A stretch of 64,000 bases of DNA from Fimbriimonas ginsengisoli Gsoil 348 (GCF_000724625.1 NZ_CP007139.1:2666001-2730000), one strand, 5' to 3'. Counted from the stretch's first letter, positions 1 through 9,264 are shown. Program-made: numbers and translations. Notes: generated from the letters alone by a model not told the origin.

Positions 1-25
1 CAGTCTTAGGAGCGGGGGCCACATT

Positions 26-493
26 ATGAACGGCTGGGACGAGCCGGTCGGTATCGACCTATCACAGGGCCGGCATGCGGCGCAGGCCCGCTCAAGGCTA
101 GCCGCAGCCTTTCAAAGTTACGAGGTCCGTGCATTGTTGGCTGCGGGGCAGTTCGCTAAGCTCTGGCTTCATGACGGCCTCTGGTGCGGCCCGGAGCACC
201 GGGAACTCGTCGAGGAGTTGGTAGAGGATGAGTGCAAGAGGATGAACTTGCCTGAGATTCGAGGCGGCGGTGCCTCCGCACTCGTCGCTCTCCCCGAACC
301 TGAGGGTCTAAACAGTGCTCCCGTGCCGGGCCCCCTGTTTAGACCCCCACATTTTGGGGTGAGTGACAAATGTGGGGGTCTAAATAGGTCCGTGGAAAGC
401 GATGAGGGTGCAGCTCCTTCGCAAATCGAACGGTTCGAACACCTTTGGGCTGAGCTCTGGGGGGCGCAACACGGGGAGCCTGTGTGTGCATGA
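26..493 (+). CDS. Hypothetical protein of integrative element
   Basis: A 155-residue protein that I do not recognise. The N-terminal half (residues 1-75) is mostly helical and acidic (EELVEDECKRMN). The middle (about 95-125) is encoded by a strong inverted repeat, so its residues there are dictated by palindromic DNA rather than by a domain. ATG start; AGGAG lies at 8-12, a rather long 13 nt upstream. It sits on the edge of an apparent integrative element with a recombinase 2 kb away, so an accessory or element-maintenance role is possible but not shown. Confidence 0.45.
   Translation: MNGWDEPVGIDLSQGRHAAQARSRLAAAFQSYEVRALLAAGQFAKLWLHDGLWCGPEHRELVEELVEDECKRMNLPEIRGGGASALVALPEPEGLNSAPVPGPLFRPPHFGVSDKCGGLNRSVESDEGAAPSQIERFEHLWAELWGAQHGEPVCA
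304..387. repeat. Three-copy inverted repeat (GTTTAGACCC family)
   Basis: Arms at 335-354 and 368-387 are complementary over 19 of 20 positions around a 13-nt loop (core TTTAGACCCCCACATTT). A third, shorter copy in the opposite orientation at 304-315 (GGGTCTAAACAG) can pair with 335-346 instead. Two mutually exclusive hairpins are therefore possible. It lies inside the reading frame 26-493. It could be a regulator-binding site, an attenuator or a replication/transfer site of the element; none is demonstrated. Confidence 0.7.
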
Positions 494-731
494 ACGCGGG
501 TGCTGATTCTTTCGTTTACGTTATGCCGCCGCCTTGGGGAGGAGCAATACTCAATATTGTCGCTCAGGGGGGGACTGTGCTGATTCGCGGCTTCGGCTCG
601 AAGACTTCGAGAACGAAATTCTCTAGGAGTATCCACAGCTGATGACCATGTGGACAGCCGCCGGGGGTCTCGCAAAGCTAGCTTCTTTCCGCTCCCTATC
701 CGTAGGGGGGTATGTGAGTTTGCCTTGTAAG

Positions 732-2255
732 TCAAGCACGGGGAGGTCGGCCAGTGCTCCTTCCAGAGTTGTGCTCGGGCCCTGCCAAGTTCAGGGTGAT
801 TTCGTTGAGCCGGTTTACTGACTCTTGGCGGGAGAGCGAATCGAATCGGCCTCGCCATGCGGACTCGCCCTCTGCTCGGTAGAGCCACTCACCTTGCGGT
901 CTTAGCTTACGTCGAATCCTCCCGATGCGGCCAAGCGTAGCCTCCCCTTGCATCGCCCAGACTCCAAGCTCTTCGGGATCTTCCTTAGCGATATCGGTGA
1001 CGACTTCCAAGCAGAACCGAACTCCACCAACCTTGACCTCCATCTTCGGGTCGAAGCGCCGGAACGGATAGGGCAGGAATGGGTCCTTCTTCCCCACCTT
1101 TCCTAGGGTTCGTTCGTTGCGACGTGTCGGCTTCTTGGGCTGCAGCCCGACTAGCTCTGCCGTTTTACGAAGACCGCCAAGTGCCGTGACTGCCCTCGCC
1201 AGGTCATGTCGTTCCAGCTCAACGAGCTCGTCTCGGTCCGGGAGAATCTTCGGGTGGCCGTTCAGATACGCGAGCCTCTTCATCTCCCTCTTAAGTGAAG
1301 GATTGTCTACCCAGTATCCGGCTCGGAGCCAACGGTGTGTCGCCTTGGCCGCATGGTAATAGCCTCCGTGGTGATTCTCTATGGCTTTGTGAAGGTCCGG
1401 CCGCTTTGCTTTCCGGAGTTCTCGCTCCGTCGGCATCGCTCCGTAGGGCAGGTCGGGAAGACCGATCCACCCTGCATCGGCATCGGCCTCGTCGGGCTCC
1501 CAATCGAGGACCTTCAGTTCCCACTCCATATTGGTCGGCTCCTTCAGATATGCCACTTGGATAGGGAGCTCGAGGAGGGCTGCTGTAGCCGCATATCCGC
1601 CTCGCGCTAGGAACGCTTCGGCAAGTAACCTATGCTTATCTTGCAGCTGAGCAAAGGTTGGAAGGTACTTAATGCGGAGGCGCTTTGCCCATATCTCGGC
1701 CTCGACGCGCAGATTATCCAGCGAGTCAAAGTAACTTAATTCAACCTTGCGGCCATAGGTTCGCGTTGGGGGGAACACAGAGCAGATCCCTCCAACACGC
1801 AATAGGCCATTGTAGAGTTCTTGGTGCGACGCAAGATCAGCATAAGAAGGAATTGGAGGCTCTTTATCTTCTTCATCTGCCCCATCGTCCGGTGACCCTT
1901 GTTCCTCTGCCTGTGTTTCCTCTTCGGTCGGCTCGGCCCCCTCCGCGCTCATGAAGAGCCGTTCAATCTCATCCTCCAAGTTCTGTGGCTGATCGTAGTA
2001 GTCGGGCTGAGCCGGCAAGCCGGTCTCGGATACGGCCACTAGGTAGCCGCGCTTCCTGAGAGCCCACCTCAGGTTCCAATACTCGTACTGGATCTCCGAC
2101 GGCGGCGGGAGATACGGGAGGCCCTTTGCCTCCATGTACTGCTTCAAGTCTCCGTACAGCTTGTCTGGATTTGCATCGTCGTAACGCCGCCTGGGCTTTG
2201 GAGGCTCCGGTCGGGAGGATCGCCGAGTTTCTATATTCGTGGGCCGCCCTTTCAC
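732..2255 (-). CDS. Large repeat-containing hypothetical protein
   Basis: A 507-residue soluble protein of unknown function. It has at least four diverged modules of about 32 residues, at roughly 49-80, 199-230, 274-312 and 338-371. Their shared pattern is LP...EL....(H/D)DL..A....GG...A..L.L, seen most clearly as HDLARAVTALGGLRKTAEL. An acidic, low-complexity linker lies at about 105-134. The module looks like a small helical, possibly nucleic-acid-binding repeat, but I cannot name the family. GTG start with AAGGAG a few bases upstream. It lies downstream of the recombinase on the same strand, separated by a terminator-like hairpin. Confidence 0.65.
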   Translation of the reverse strand: MKGRPTNIETRRSSRPEPPKPRRRYDDANPDKLYGDLKQYMEAKGLPYLPPPSEIQYEYWNLRWALRKRGYLVAVSETGLPAQPDYYDQPQNLEDEIERLFMSAEGAEPTEEETQAEEQGSPDDGADEEDKEPPIPSYADLASHQELYNGLLRVGGICSVFPPTRTYGRKVELSYFDSLDNLRVEAEIWAKRLRIKYLPTFAQLQDKHRLLAEAFLARGGYAATAALLELPIQVAYLKEPTNMEWELKVLDWEPDEADADAGWIGLPDLPYGAMPTERELRKAKRPDLHKAIENHHGGYYHAAKATHRWLRAGYWVDNPSLKREMKRLAYLNGHPKILPDRDELVELERHDLARAVTALGGLRKTAELVGLQPKKPTRRNERTLGKVGKKDPFLPYPFRRFDPKMEVKVGGVRFCLEVVTDIAKEDPEELGVWAMQGEATLGRIGRIRRKLRPQGEWLYRAEGESAWRGRFDSLSRQESVNRLNEITLNLAGPEHNSGRSTGRPPRA

Positions 2256-2316
2256 CGCTCCTTATTCTAAAGGCCCAAGCGGCACAATGTTCAAGTGCGG
2301 CAATGAGCAGTGAAAC

Positions 2317-2340
2317 TCCACCCGCTGGGGAGCGGGTGGA
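2317..2340 (-). terminator. Hairpin between recombinase and downstream gene
   Basis: A perfect 10-bp stem (TCCACCCGCT / AGCGGGTGGA) closes a GGGG loop in the 120-bp gap after the recombinase stop codon. There is only a short T run on the minus strand, so it may be a weak terminator or a processing site. Confidence 0.5.
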
Positions 2341-2378
2341 ACCTGGCCAGGCGAGAGAACAGAGGGCCGCTGTGTCGA

Positions 2379-3311
2379 TCAGGCCTTCAGAGTTGTCGAC
2401 ATCCGATCCACCACCCCAAAACGGGCGTGAGCGGTTGCCACGTCTGCCTCACTCTGTGCCAAATACTTCCGTAGCGTCTCCAAGTCGCTGTGTCCCATGA
2501 GGCGTTGGATTGAATAGATGTCGGCTCCATTGCGGAGCATTTGGAGAGCACACGTCCTGCGGAGCTTGTGAGGGTGCATGTGGACTCCGGTGACCTTGCC
2601 GATGTAGTTCAGGGCGTCCCGAATCCCCCATTTGGTGAGCCGTCCGCCGGTATCGCTTTTCCAAAGGTATTCGTCGCCTCGAACTCCGGCTGCCCGAAGG
2701 TATCTCCCCAGGGTTCGCAGGGTGGAGCTTCCTACCCAGGTCATTCGCTCCTTTCGGCCCTTGCCCTTTCGGACCCGCAGGGCTCCGGTTTCGAGGTTGA
2801 GATCGCTCACTCGTAGCTCCGCGCACTCCTCTAATCGGACTGCCGAGTCGAGCATGACGAATACGAGAGTACGGTTTCGAAGCGTCACGAAGCCCGGACT
2901 CCTCAGTGCTGCGTCAATGCGTTTGAGCTCACTTTCATCGAGCGCCGGCAGGATTTGGGCATCGAGCCGGGGTGGGGAAAGGCGCTTCATGGGACTGGTT
3001 TCGAGGTGCCCTTCCTCCACGCACCACCGGAAGAACGTTCGCCACTTGACGAACACGGTGTGCACGGTCTGCACCTTAGGGAGCCCGCCTGTACGTACCG
3101 GGGTTTCCTGGACCGTCACCATGGCGGTTCTCAGATGACTTGCCGTGACGCTCGTGAGGTCTACGTCCCCAATCAAGCCTATGAGTCTCTCGACGGTCGT
3201 AGTGAGCAGTCGGATCGTCTTTGGATCGGACCCCTTGGCGCGGTGGTACAAGCGGAAGTCTTCAAGTGCTTCCGAGATGAGAAGTTGGGGGGTGGAAATG
3301 CGATTGGACAT
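2379..3311 (-). CDS. Tyrosine recombinase/integrase
   Basis: A 310-residue site-specific recombinase of the XerC/XerD-like phage-integrase family. Residues about 8-105 form the N-terminal SAM-like core-binding domain and about 120-300 the catalytic domain. The full catalytic set is visible: R159 (AVRLEE), K184 (KGKGRKER), H248-x-x-R251 (HKLR), H274 (LMGHSD) and the nucleophile Y283 (RKYLA). It should therefore be active. It lies about 100 bp from tRNA-Pro and faces away from it, the usual arrangement for an element integrated at a tRNA. It is more likely the integrase of a genomic island than the housekeeping XerC/D. Confidence 0.9.
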   Translation of the reverse strand: MSNRISTPQLLISEALEDFRLYHRAKGSDPKTIRLLTTTVERLIGLIGDVDLTSVTASHLRTAMVTVQETPVRTGGLPKVQTVHTVFVKWRTFFRWCVEEGHLETSPMKRLSPPRLDAQILPALDESELKRIDAALRSPGFVTLRNRTLVFVMLDSAVRLEECAELRVSDLNLETGALRVRKGKGRKERMTWVGSSTLRTLGRYLRAAGVRGDEYLWKSDTGGRLTKWGIRDALNYIGKVTGVHMHPHKLRRTCALQMLRNGADIYSIQRLMGHSDLETLRKYLAQSEADVATAHARFGVVDRMSTTLKA

Positions 3312-3353
3312 TGCTTTGCTCCTCGACCACCCCCTCGGGTATATTCAAAAGCC

Positions 3354-3484
<131 letters not shown>

Positions 3485-3502
3485 AGAATTTGAATTTACG
3501 AG

Positions 3503-3530
3503 AGCCGCCTAAGGCGGCTGTTCTGCCTTT
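3503..3530 (+). terminator. Terminator downstream of tRNA-Pro
   Basis: The stem AGCCGCC / GGCGGCT (3503-3509 with 3513-3519) closes a three-base loop, and a CTTTT tract follows at 3527-3531. It is well placed to end tRNA transcription. Confidence 0.6.
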
Positions 3531-3660
3531 TGAGGGTCGTGCTGACAACCTTAGAAGATGCTTGGCTGGCGGCTGGTCTGGTCGCTTCGGCCCGGCGCGA
3601 TCGCGGACTACCCATGGCAATTCACGGTGCGATCTAGTTCGTTACTGCTATCCTCCGTAG

Positions 3661-4386
3661 GTGAAAAGATTGTTAGGTATTTTTGCTGTTGTGCTCCTGG
3701 CGTTCGCGGCAGGTTGCGGTGGCAGCAATGGCGCGAACGGGGCTCAAGGTAGCGTAGGTGGAGCGTTTGCGGTCTACTCGGCTCAGTTGGCCGGTGGGGC
3801 GGAGATGGAGTTGACCCTCGCGGAGACTGGCGCGAGTGAATGGTCCGGCGCTATTGAAGAGGCGTCTCCAAGCGAGGCAGAAAACATCTCTGGACTATTC
3901 TCCGGCACTCGAACGGGGAACTCGGTGACGGCCCAATGCACGTTTGACACAGGGGCGACCTTCGCGCTAAACGGATCGTACGCGGCCGACAAGTCTCTTC
4001 ACCTCAGGCGGTCCGATATGCCGGACGTGGAGCTGATCTTTACGCCGGTGGCGGTGAACCCCACCGTTGCCCGATCAAGCGTGAAGTTCAAGTACCAGGG
4101 CGCAATTGTCACGGCGAACTCGACACCCAGTTCGGAGGACAGCAACTTTATTACCTACGGTGCGACCGTCGAGGGCAAAACGGTCAATACGATCATCAGC
4201 GTCCGCAAGCGGTACCCGATCGCTAACGTTTACTTCTTTCTCCCGAACTCCACCAGCGTCCAATCGGAGCAGCCGGTGACTACCCTTGCCGAACTGGGAC
4301 AAAAAACCGTGACGTCGACCAGCGGCACGGGCCGGATCCAGGGAATCGGATTTACCACCACCGGGGCTACTTCCGGACCTCCGTAA
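3661..4386 (+). CDS. Secreted lipoprotein, unknown function
   Basis: A 241-residue predicted lipoprotein. Residues 1-18 are a signal peptide ending in a lipobox (AFAAGC), so the mature protein would be lipid-anchored at Cys 19, followed by a Gly/Asn/Ser linker. The rest is beta-rich and polar without a recognised domain. It resembles in design two other lipoproteins in this window (31069-31821 and 32018-32743): short lipobox, Gly-rich linker and a single beta domain. GTG start; TATCCT at 3649-3654 ends 6 nt before it, suggesting a leaderless mRNA. Confidence 0.75.
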   Translation: MKRLLGIFAVVLLAFAAGCGGSNGANGAQGSVGGAFAVYSAQLAGGAEMELTLAETGASEWSGAIEEASPSEAENISGLFSGTRTGNSVTAQCTFDTGATFALNGSYAADKSLHLRRSDMPDVELIFTPVAVNPTVARSSVKFKYQGAIVTANSTPSSEDSNFITYGATVEGKTVNTIISVRKRYPIANVYFFLPNSTSVQSEQPVTTLAELGQKTVTSTSGTGRIQGIGFTTTGATSGPP

Positions 4387-4437
4387 AGTAGATTCCGGAA
4401 GTGATCCACCTCGAGCGCCTAGCGCTTCAAGTGCTCT

Positions 4438-4483
4438 CGACGATCATCATCACCACAGGCACCCCTCGGTGTGATGATCGTCG
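4438..4483. terminator. Bidirectional terminator between convergent genes
   Basis: Perfect 12-bp arms (CGACGATCATCA at 4438-4449, complement at 4472-4483) with a 22-nt loop lie between the converging lipoprotein and xylanase genes. Confidence 0.6.
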
Positions 4484-4508
4484 TTACAGCCCAATCCGGG
4501 GGATATAG

Positions 4509-5657
4509 CTACCTTCCCAGCTCTGTGGCGATCGCGGAATAGGCCGGTTTGGGGTTGTAGTCGCCGTCGAAGGGTAGCGCGGCGCCGTTGCGGCCGCGGC
4601 TGAAGCCGGGAATCCAGGAGTGGCGGTCGGTAAAGCCCCAAAGCTGAACGCCACGGCAGTTCTTGGAACTTAGCGCCATGCGGAACACGGAGGCATACAC
4701 ATGGGCTTGCCGGTCCAGGTCCATGGGGTCGTTGGCGACCAGGCCACGATTCGGATCGCTCGCCGGCAAAGGTTTGGCGGGGACGGCTACGTCGAGCTCG
4801 GTGATCATGTAAGAGAGCCGGAGCTTCCGAATCTCTTCGATCAAGCCGTAGTGGCCATCTCCCGGCTCGATCTTAGTGCGGCAGTCGATGTGGTACTGCA
4901 GCCCGAGGCCGGTGATTGGCGCTCCCTGGTCCTTCAGCCACTTGGCAAGCTCCAAGATGTGCTTGGCCTTCGGGCCGCCCCCTTCGATGCCGTATTCGTT
5001 GTAGTAGAGCTGAGCTTTCGGGTCGGCTTCGTGCGCCCATTTGAAGGCGAGAACGAGGAACTCGGGACCGAGCTTGCGAAACCAGAGGCTGTCTCGCAGG
5101 TTGAACGGGTTATTGTTTGGGCGGTCGTCGATCGCCTCGTTCGCCACGTCCCACATCGCCACCTTGCCACGGTAGCGGCCGGCAAGCGCCAGGATGTAGT
5201 CGTGGAGCAGGCCGGACGCCTGCTCTTTGGTCAGGTCCTTCTCCGAACTCCGTAGCCACTGCGGAAGGGTGTAGCCGTTGTCGCTGGCATAGACCAGCAC
5301 GTGGCCCCGGAGCTTCATCTTGTGTTGCTGCGCCCATCCCTTCTTTCCTGGCTCGCCAAGAACGTAGTCCACGTCGGAAAACCGGTACTCATGCGGGCCG
5401 GTCCAAACCGCGGGTGGCTTGAGCTCGTTCTCGAGCTCTACCATATCGAATTCCCGGGCCAGGGTCGACGTGTACTTCCCGCCGTCGGCCTCGTCGTGTA
5501 GACAGAACACGGGCGCGGCGGCGCCCAAAGGAAGCCGGCGCTTTTTGGCGAGGTCACGGAGCCCGGGTCCCTCTCGCGTTAATTCGATCGGGTCGGAAAT
5601 CGCTGCGACACCCGCAGAAAGAACGAGACTAACGAGAACGAATTGCAACCAGTTCAC
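4509..5657 (-). CDS. GH10 endo-1,4-beta-xylanase, exported
   Basis: A 382-residue glycoside hydrolase family 10 enzyme expected to cleave internal beta-1,4 bonds of xylan with retention of configuration. A hydrophobic signal peptide covers residues 1-20. GH10 landmarks are present: NELK near 77-80, the LRGHVLVYAS strand at 116-125 (GHTLVWH in most members), the acid/base in WDVANEA (Glu174) and the nucleophile in ITELDV (Glu287). Length is normal for a single catalytic domain; no carbohydrate-binding module is fused. GTG start preceded by AAGGAG. It is monocistronic and converges on the lipoprotein gene. Confidence 0.92.
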   Translation of the reverse strand: MNWLQFVLVSLVLSAGVAAISDPIELTREGPGLRDLAKKRRLPLGAAAPVFCLHDEADGGKYTSTLAREFDMVELENELKPPAVWTGPHEYRFSDVDYVLGEPGKKGWAQQHKMKLRGHVLVYASDNGYTLPQWLRSSEKDLTKEQASGLLHDYILALAGRYRGKVAMWDVANEAIDDRPNNNPFNLRDSLWFRKLGPEFLVLAFKWAHEADPKAQLYYNEYGIEGGGPKAKHILELAKWLKDQGAPITGLGLQYHIDCRTKIEPGDGHYGLIEEIRKLRLSYMITELDVAVPAKPLPASDPNRGLVANDPMDLDRQAHVYASVFRMALSSKNCRGVQLWGFTDRHSWIPGFSRGRNGAALPFDGDYNPKPAYSAIATELGR

Positions 5658-5902
5658 CTTCTCCTTTCGGGCTCCGACACCGGCGAAACTTCGCCGATGG
5701 ATCGGCCCTCGCCCTTTATATCACGGTAAATAAAAAATAGTCCGCAGTTGCCGCGTTCCGCAACTTCAACCTTTCCATTTCCTCTCGATCCGATCGAAGG
5801 GAATTGGCCATTTCAGCGAACGGGTCTCGTTTCTGAATCGTCCGACCCTTGACCCGTCGGTGATGGGCGGCGGGATAATCTGCAGGGGGATAATCTTTGG
5901 GT

Positions 5903-6751
5903 ATGAGGATTGGGAGGCGAACGAAGGCGAGCCGAAGCCTTCGACTTTTGGGGGTCTTCGTCTTGGCGGCGGTTCCTTTGGGGATTTGTGGGAGTCCACC
6001 TCAGGACCCGGGGGAGTCGGTCGAGATCGGCATTCTCATCGGCGACAGCATCGCTCACGGCTTTGGCCATTCGCCCGTGATCTACAATGAGCGAGGAGAC
6101 GTTTTCCTGGAAGATCATTACCGCTTCAAGGCGGAAGCGGATGGTCCGGTGGAGTCTCTGGCCGGTTTCTTGGGGACTCGTCTTTGGCTGAACCGGGGAG
6201 TTACCGGCAATCCGTCGTCGTCGGTAAAGGCTCGGTGGAACCGCGACGTGATGGAGAAACTCGATCGCGGCCGTCAAAAGTCGACCTATCGCGTGCGCAG
6301 CCTCCTGATCAGCGTGGGACTGACGGACATCGGAGCCGCGGTGGGTACCGATCGCATGCCGGATGCTGAGTCCAACCTGCGCGAGAATCTCTTGCTGTTC
6401 GTCAGGCAAGCCAAGAAGGAGGGATTCCGCATCGCATTCCTCGAGTTGCCCGATCCCGACCGCGCACCCATGGGACGGACGTTCCGGACTCTCGATGGAC
6501 GCACCGTGGAATCGTTCTGTGAAAGCCACAAATACGACGAAGCGAGCTGCTCCGAGTTCAACGGCGCGGTGAAGCGAACTCGCAGGTTCATGGAAGGCCG
6601 GTTGCGAAGAGAAGGCGCCGAGATCTTCGACTATGCAAGCCTCCTTTCCACCGAGGATTTCCTCGACGCCACTCATCCCACCCCAGAAGGGTACGAGGAG
6701 TTGGGAAAGATTCTGCGCGAGAAGTATCCACGCGCAGCCGCCGGGCATTGA
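5903..6751 (+). CDS. SGNH/GDSL-type hydrolase, exported
   Basis: A 282-residue esterase-fold protein. A basic N-terminus (MRIGRRTK) and a hydrophobic stretch (LLGVFVLAAVPLGICG) form a signal peptide, possibly a lipoprotein signal. Block I is LIGDSIAHG, with the catalytic Ser in GDSI, and block V is DATHPT near the C-terminus, giving the Asp and His of the triad. The substrate (acetyl ester, lipid or glycan) cannot be told. I chose ATG 5903 over an in-frame TTG two codons upstream because AGGGGGA precedes it at 5884-5890. Confidence 0.85.
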   Translation: MRIGRRTKASRSLRLLGVFVLAAVPLGICGSPPQDPGESVEIGILIGDSIAHGFGHSPVIYNERGDVFLEDHYRFKAEADGPVESLAGFLGTRLWLNRGVTGNPSSSVKARWNRDVMEKLDRGRQKSTYRVRSLLISVGLTDIGAAVGTDRMPDAESNLRENLLLFVRQAKKEGFRIAFLELPDPDRAPMGRTFRTLDGRTVESFCESHKYDEASCSEFNGAVKRTRRFMEGRLRREGAEIFDYASLLSTEDFLDATHPTPEGYEELGKILREKYPRAAAGH

Positions 6752-6881
6752 CGCTCTTTGCGTCTGGGGATCCCCTTAGATGCAACGTTTGCCCCATCGG
6801 GGGTCTAAGTGTATTCGGGTAAGGAAGCTGCAGTGGACCGGGGGGCGGGCCAGCGCCTCCCACTATCGTAAGCCAAGCTAG

Positions 6882-6910
6882 GGGCGACCCGGTTTCGGAT
6901 CGCCCTTTTT
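6882..6910 (+). terminator. Rho-independent terminator
   Basis: GGGCGA (6882-6887) pairs with TCGCCC (6900-6905), extended by three more pairs past one mismatch, and is followed by TTTTT. It ends the SGNH hydrolase transcript. Confidence 0.8.
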
Positions 6911-6917
6911 GGCTGAG

Positions 6918-7388
6918 CTACGGCCGGTCGCCGAGAAAGCCTACGTCCAGCGTCGCCACTTGGCGGCCGTCGACCATCGCGAGGGGCCACCGTCCGGGCA
7001 GTGGTCGCGTGCTTTGGGAGAAGGCGTTGAAAATAAGCGCCTGAGGTGGGCCGTTGGCGGGAAAGTCTTCGGCGGCGGTGAAGGTTCCGCCCGTCCCATC
7101 GTGTCCCTCCAGCTCTTCGTGGATCATCCGCGTTTTCGGGTCGGCCACCGATAATCGAACGTGGATCTCGAGGTCGGCTTCGCCTTTCCCGGGGGGCAGG
7201 TCGAGCTTGGCGTTCTTGTTTCCGAGCACCACAACCCTCATCGGTCGATCGATGTGAAACTTCCACGAGAGTTCCGATCGGCTCCGATTGCTCGTGTTGG
7301 TGGTCGAGTTGACCGCCGTAATGCTGCCCGCACCGCCCCGGCATCCAGTCAATAGCAAGAGCCCCACGAAAAGCACCCTCCGAGACAT
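6918..7388 (-). CDS. Small lipoprotein, hypothetical
   Basis: A 156-residue predicted lipoprotein: MSRRVLFVGLLLLTGC gives a signal peptide with lipobox LTGC, followed by a Ser/Thr/Asn-rich linker and a compact domain I do not recognise. I chose ATG 7388 rather than an upstream in-frame start because it places the signal peptide at the N-terminus. On this strand TATCAT ends exactly 6 nt before the ATG, so the mRNA is probably leaderless. It is transcribed divergently from the gene at 7492. Confidence 0.7.
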   Translation of the reverse strand: MSRRVLFVGLLLLTGCRGGAGSITAVNSTTNTSNRSRSELSWKFHIDRPMRVVVLGNKNAKLDLPPGKGEADLEIHVRLSVADPKTRMIHEELEGHDGTGGTFTAAEDFPANGPPQALIFNAFSQSTRPLPGRWPLAMVDGRQVATLDVGFLGDRP

Positions 7389-7491
7389 GGATACATGATA
7401 AGCGGATTGCCCGCGAGAGTACTCCTCGAAACGGCCTACGAGACCGTAAGAACCGATCACTGTCATTGCCGATAGTCGTTACAATTGCCAT
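7389..7491. promoter_or_regulatory. Divergent leaderless promoters
   Basis: On the plus strand TACAAT at 7480-7485 ends 6 nt before GTG 7492. On the minus strand TATCAT (complement of 7395-7400) ends 6 nt before ATG 7388. Neither start has a Shine-Dalgarno sequence. No clear -35 boxes are visible. Confidence 0.55.
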
Positions 7492-9138
7492 GTGAGATAC
7501 GCCGGGTGGATTTTGTGCCTGCTCCTCCTAGCGGTGCCGCGGCACGCGTCGGCGATTTGGTACATCCTCCATGATAGCGACCCCGAACTGGCGGTCTCGC
7601 CGATCGTCGTCGTAGGCTATTGGCCGAAAGCGAAGCGGATCCCGCACGTCCACTGGGTTGGAAAAAACGCTATCGACCACTCCGAAGTCCGGACTCAACT
7701 TCGGGTATTAAAAGTGTTGCACGGCGACATTCGAGCCGGACTCTTGCCGATTCGTTACGACGTCGGTGTTTCTTGGAACGATCAAGGAACATGCCTAAAT
7801 TCGGACTCTTCGACCGAGGAAATTGGCGACGTAGACGACGTCACGAAGCCAAACATCTGGTTCCTGAAGTGGGGCAAGAGCTGGGACAAACGCGATCCGA
7901 GGCGCACTCTCACGGTCTATTCGTATCGCTGCATTCAAAGCCGGCGATTCATTCCCTACTATGAGATCTTGCGCCGGCCGGAACGCGACCGAATGATTGG
8001 CCGACTGCTCGAAAGTCGGGATTCGAAAATCGTCTACCGGTCGTTAGACTATGTTTGCGGCCCAACTCTGCCATGGCCGTTCACTTCATTCAGGACCAAG
8101 CAGGAGCTACGTCCCACTCCACCTCAAAGACCTCAGTTCATCGGTCTCATGCTGAGATTGGGACGGGTGATCGACGGGCGTATGCTCGACTGCCGTCCAC
8201 TTGCCACGGCCCTCTTCTCGAATCTGTCGGGGCAATCGGCGGTGCCTAGGCTTTGTGACCTGCTCAAGGATCCACAGCCGGAGGTCCAACTGATCGCTGC
8301 CGGCTACCTCGTTCAACTGGGCAATCTCAGTTCTCTTGCCGGTATCGAGCAGGTCTGCCACACGGCCGGCACACTCAATCGTTCGGGCGCCACCGCAGGG
8401 GGTGACGACGAGAGACGTTGGAGAGAATCAAGGTTCTCCTGTGAGTTGATCAAGGCGATGGAGCGGTCCCAAGACCTTCGATACGTGCCTGCTTTGATCG
8501 GGTTTCTGGAGGACGATTCCTTCGGAGGGGCAGTTGACGAGGATATTGAGATGCCCACGCTCTACGCACGAGATGCCCTCGATCGACTTACGGGTTATCG
8601 CTTCCCGCCGGACGTGGAATCCTCTCTCAAGGCTTGGCGCCGCGTCGGTAGTTTAGCCGCCGATCAGAGAAACGAGCGCTTGCGGTCCTTACTGGGTGAT
8701 TGGCGGGATCCCCTGCAGGCTGTTGCCGTGGAGCTCGGGCCGGTTCAGCCCAGCCCAGATTTTGGAACGAGGACGCTCGGAGAGATTCGAGTGACCAACA
8801 ACTCGACACAAGCGGTTGCCATTGCAAAGCGGCCCACTTCGTTTTCCCAACGATGGGAACACGGATCAAGTTCGGGAGGCTTCGACAGCCCCGATAGAGT
8901 CGCCGAAGAGCCATTCATAACCCTTCGACCGGGAGAAGCAACTTCGTTCCGTGCCTATCTAATTCCCGAACTCTTCTCGGGTTCGGGGCGTGCCGAGCTT
9001 TACTTGAAGTATCTAAAGGTCGATCCTCGACGGGGGCGAAAGGCGTGGGTCGGTGTTCTTCGGGCAAAGATTAGTTTGGCAAAAGACCGGAAGCCGTCCA
9101 CGGCATCGCCACCTGAAGCGCCGCCGTGCCTACAGTAA
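7492..9138 (+). CDS. Exported protein with HEAT-like repeats
   Basis: A 548-residue protein with a Sec signal peptide (residues 1-21, ending ASA). The N-terminal part (22-190) is Trp/Tyr-rich and unassigned. About 230-380 contains alpha-helical HEAT-like segments (SAVPRLCDLLKDPQPEV and LRYVPALIGFLEDDS) of the kind used as binding scaffolds. The C-terminal 130 residues look like a beta-sandwich (TLGEIRVTNNSTQAVAI). No catalytic motif is visible. GTG start without a ribosome-binding site, next to a TACAAT -10-like box. Confidence 0.7.
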   Translation: MRYAGWILCLLLLAVPRHASAIWYILHDSDPELAVSPIVVVGYWPKAKRIPHVHWVGKNAIDHSEVRTQLRVLKVLHGDIRAGLLPIRYDVGVSWNDQGTCLNSDSSTEEIGDVDDVTKPNIWFLKWGKSWDKRDPRRTLTVYSYRCIQSRRFIPYYEILRRPERDRMIGRLLESRDSKIVYRSLDYVCGPTLPWPFTSFRTKQELRPTPPQRPQFIGLMLRLGRVIDGRMLDCRPLATALFSNLSGQSAVPRLCDLLKDPQPEVQLIAAGYLVQLGNLSSLAGIEQVCHTAGTLNRSGATAGGDDERRWRESRFSCELIKAMERSQDLRYVPALIGFLEDDSFGGAVDEDIEMPTLYARDALDRLTGYRFPPDVESSLKAWRRVGSLAADQRNERLRSLLGDWRDPLQAVAVELGPVQPSPDFGTRTLGEIRVTNNSTQAVAIAKRPTSFSQRWEHGSSSGGFDSPDRVAEEPFITLRPGEATSFRAYLIPELFSGSGRAELYLKYLKVDPRRGRKAWVGVLRAKISLAKDRKPSTASPPEAPPCLQ

Positions 9139-9264
9139 TCGAGGCAATTTCAAATGAAGATGAGAAGCCTCGTTCTAGTCGCGGACTTTGGCGGGCTGGA
9201 GTTGCAGCGTTTCTATCCTACGGCTCCTCATCCCATCTGAACGTAAGAAGCCTAGAATAGGGCC

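Noticed and set aside
5813-6748. Long minus-strand open frame opposite the SGNH hydrolase
   Set aside because: It is the antisense of a gene with clear GDSI and DATH motifs; its translation has no domain character or plausible start context.
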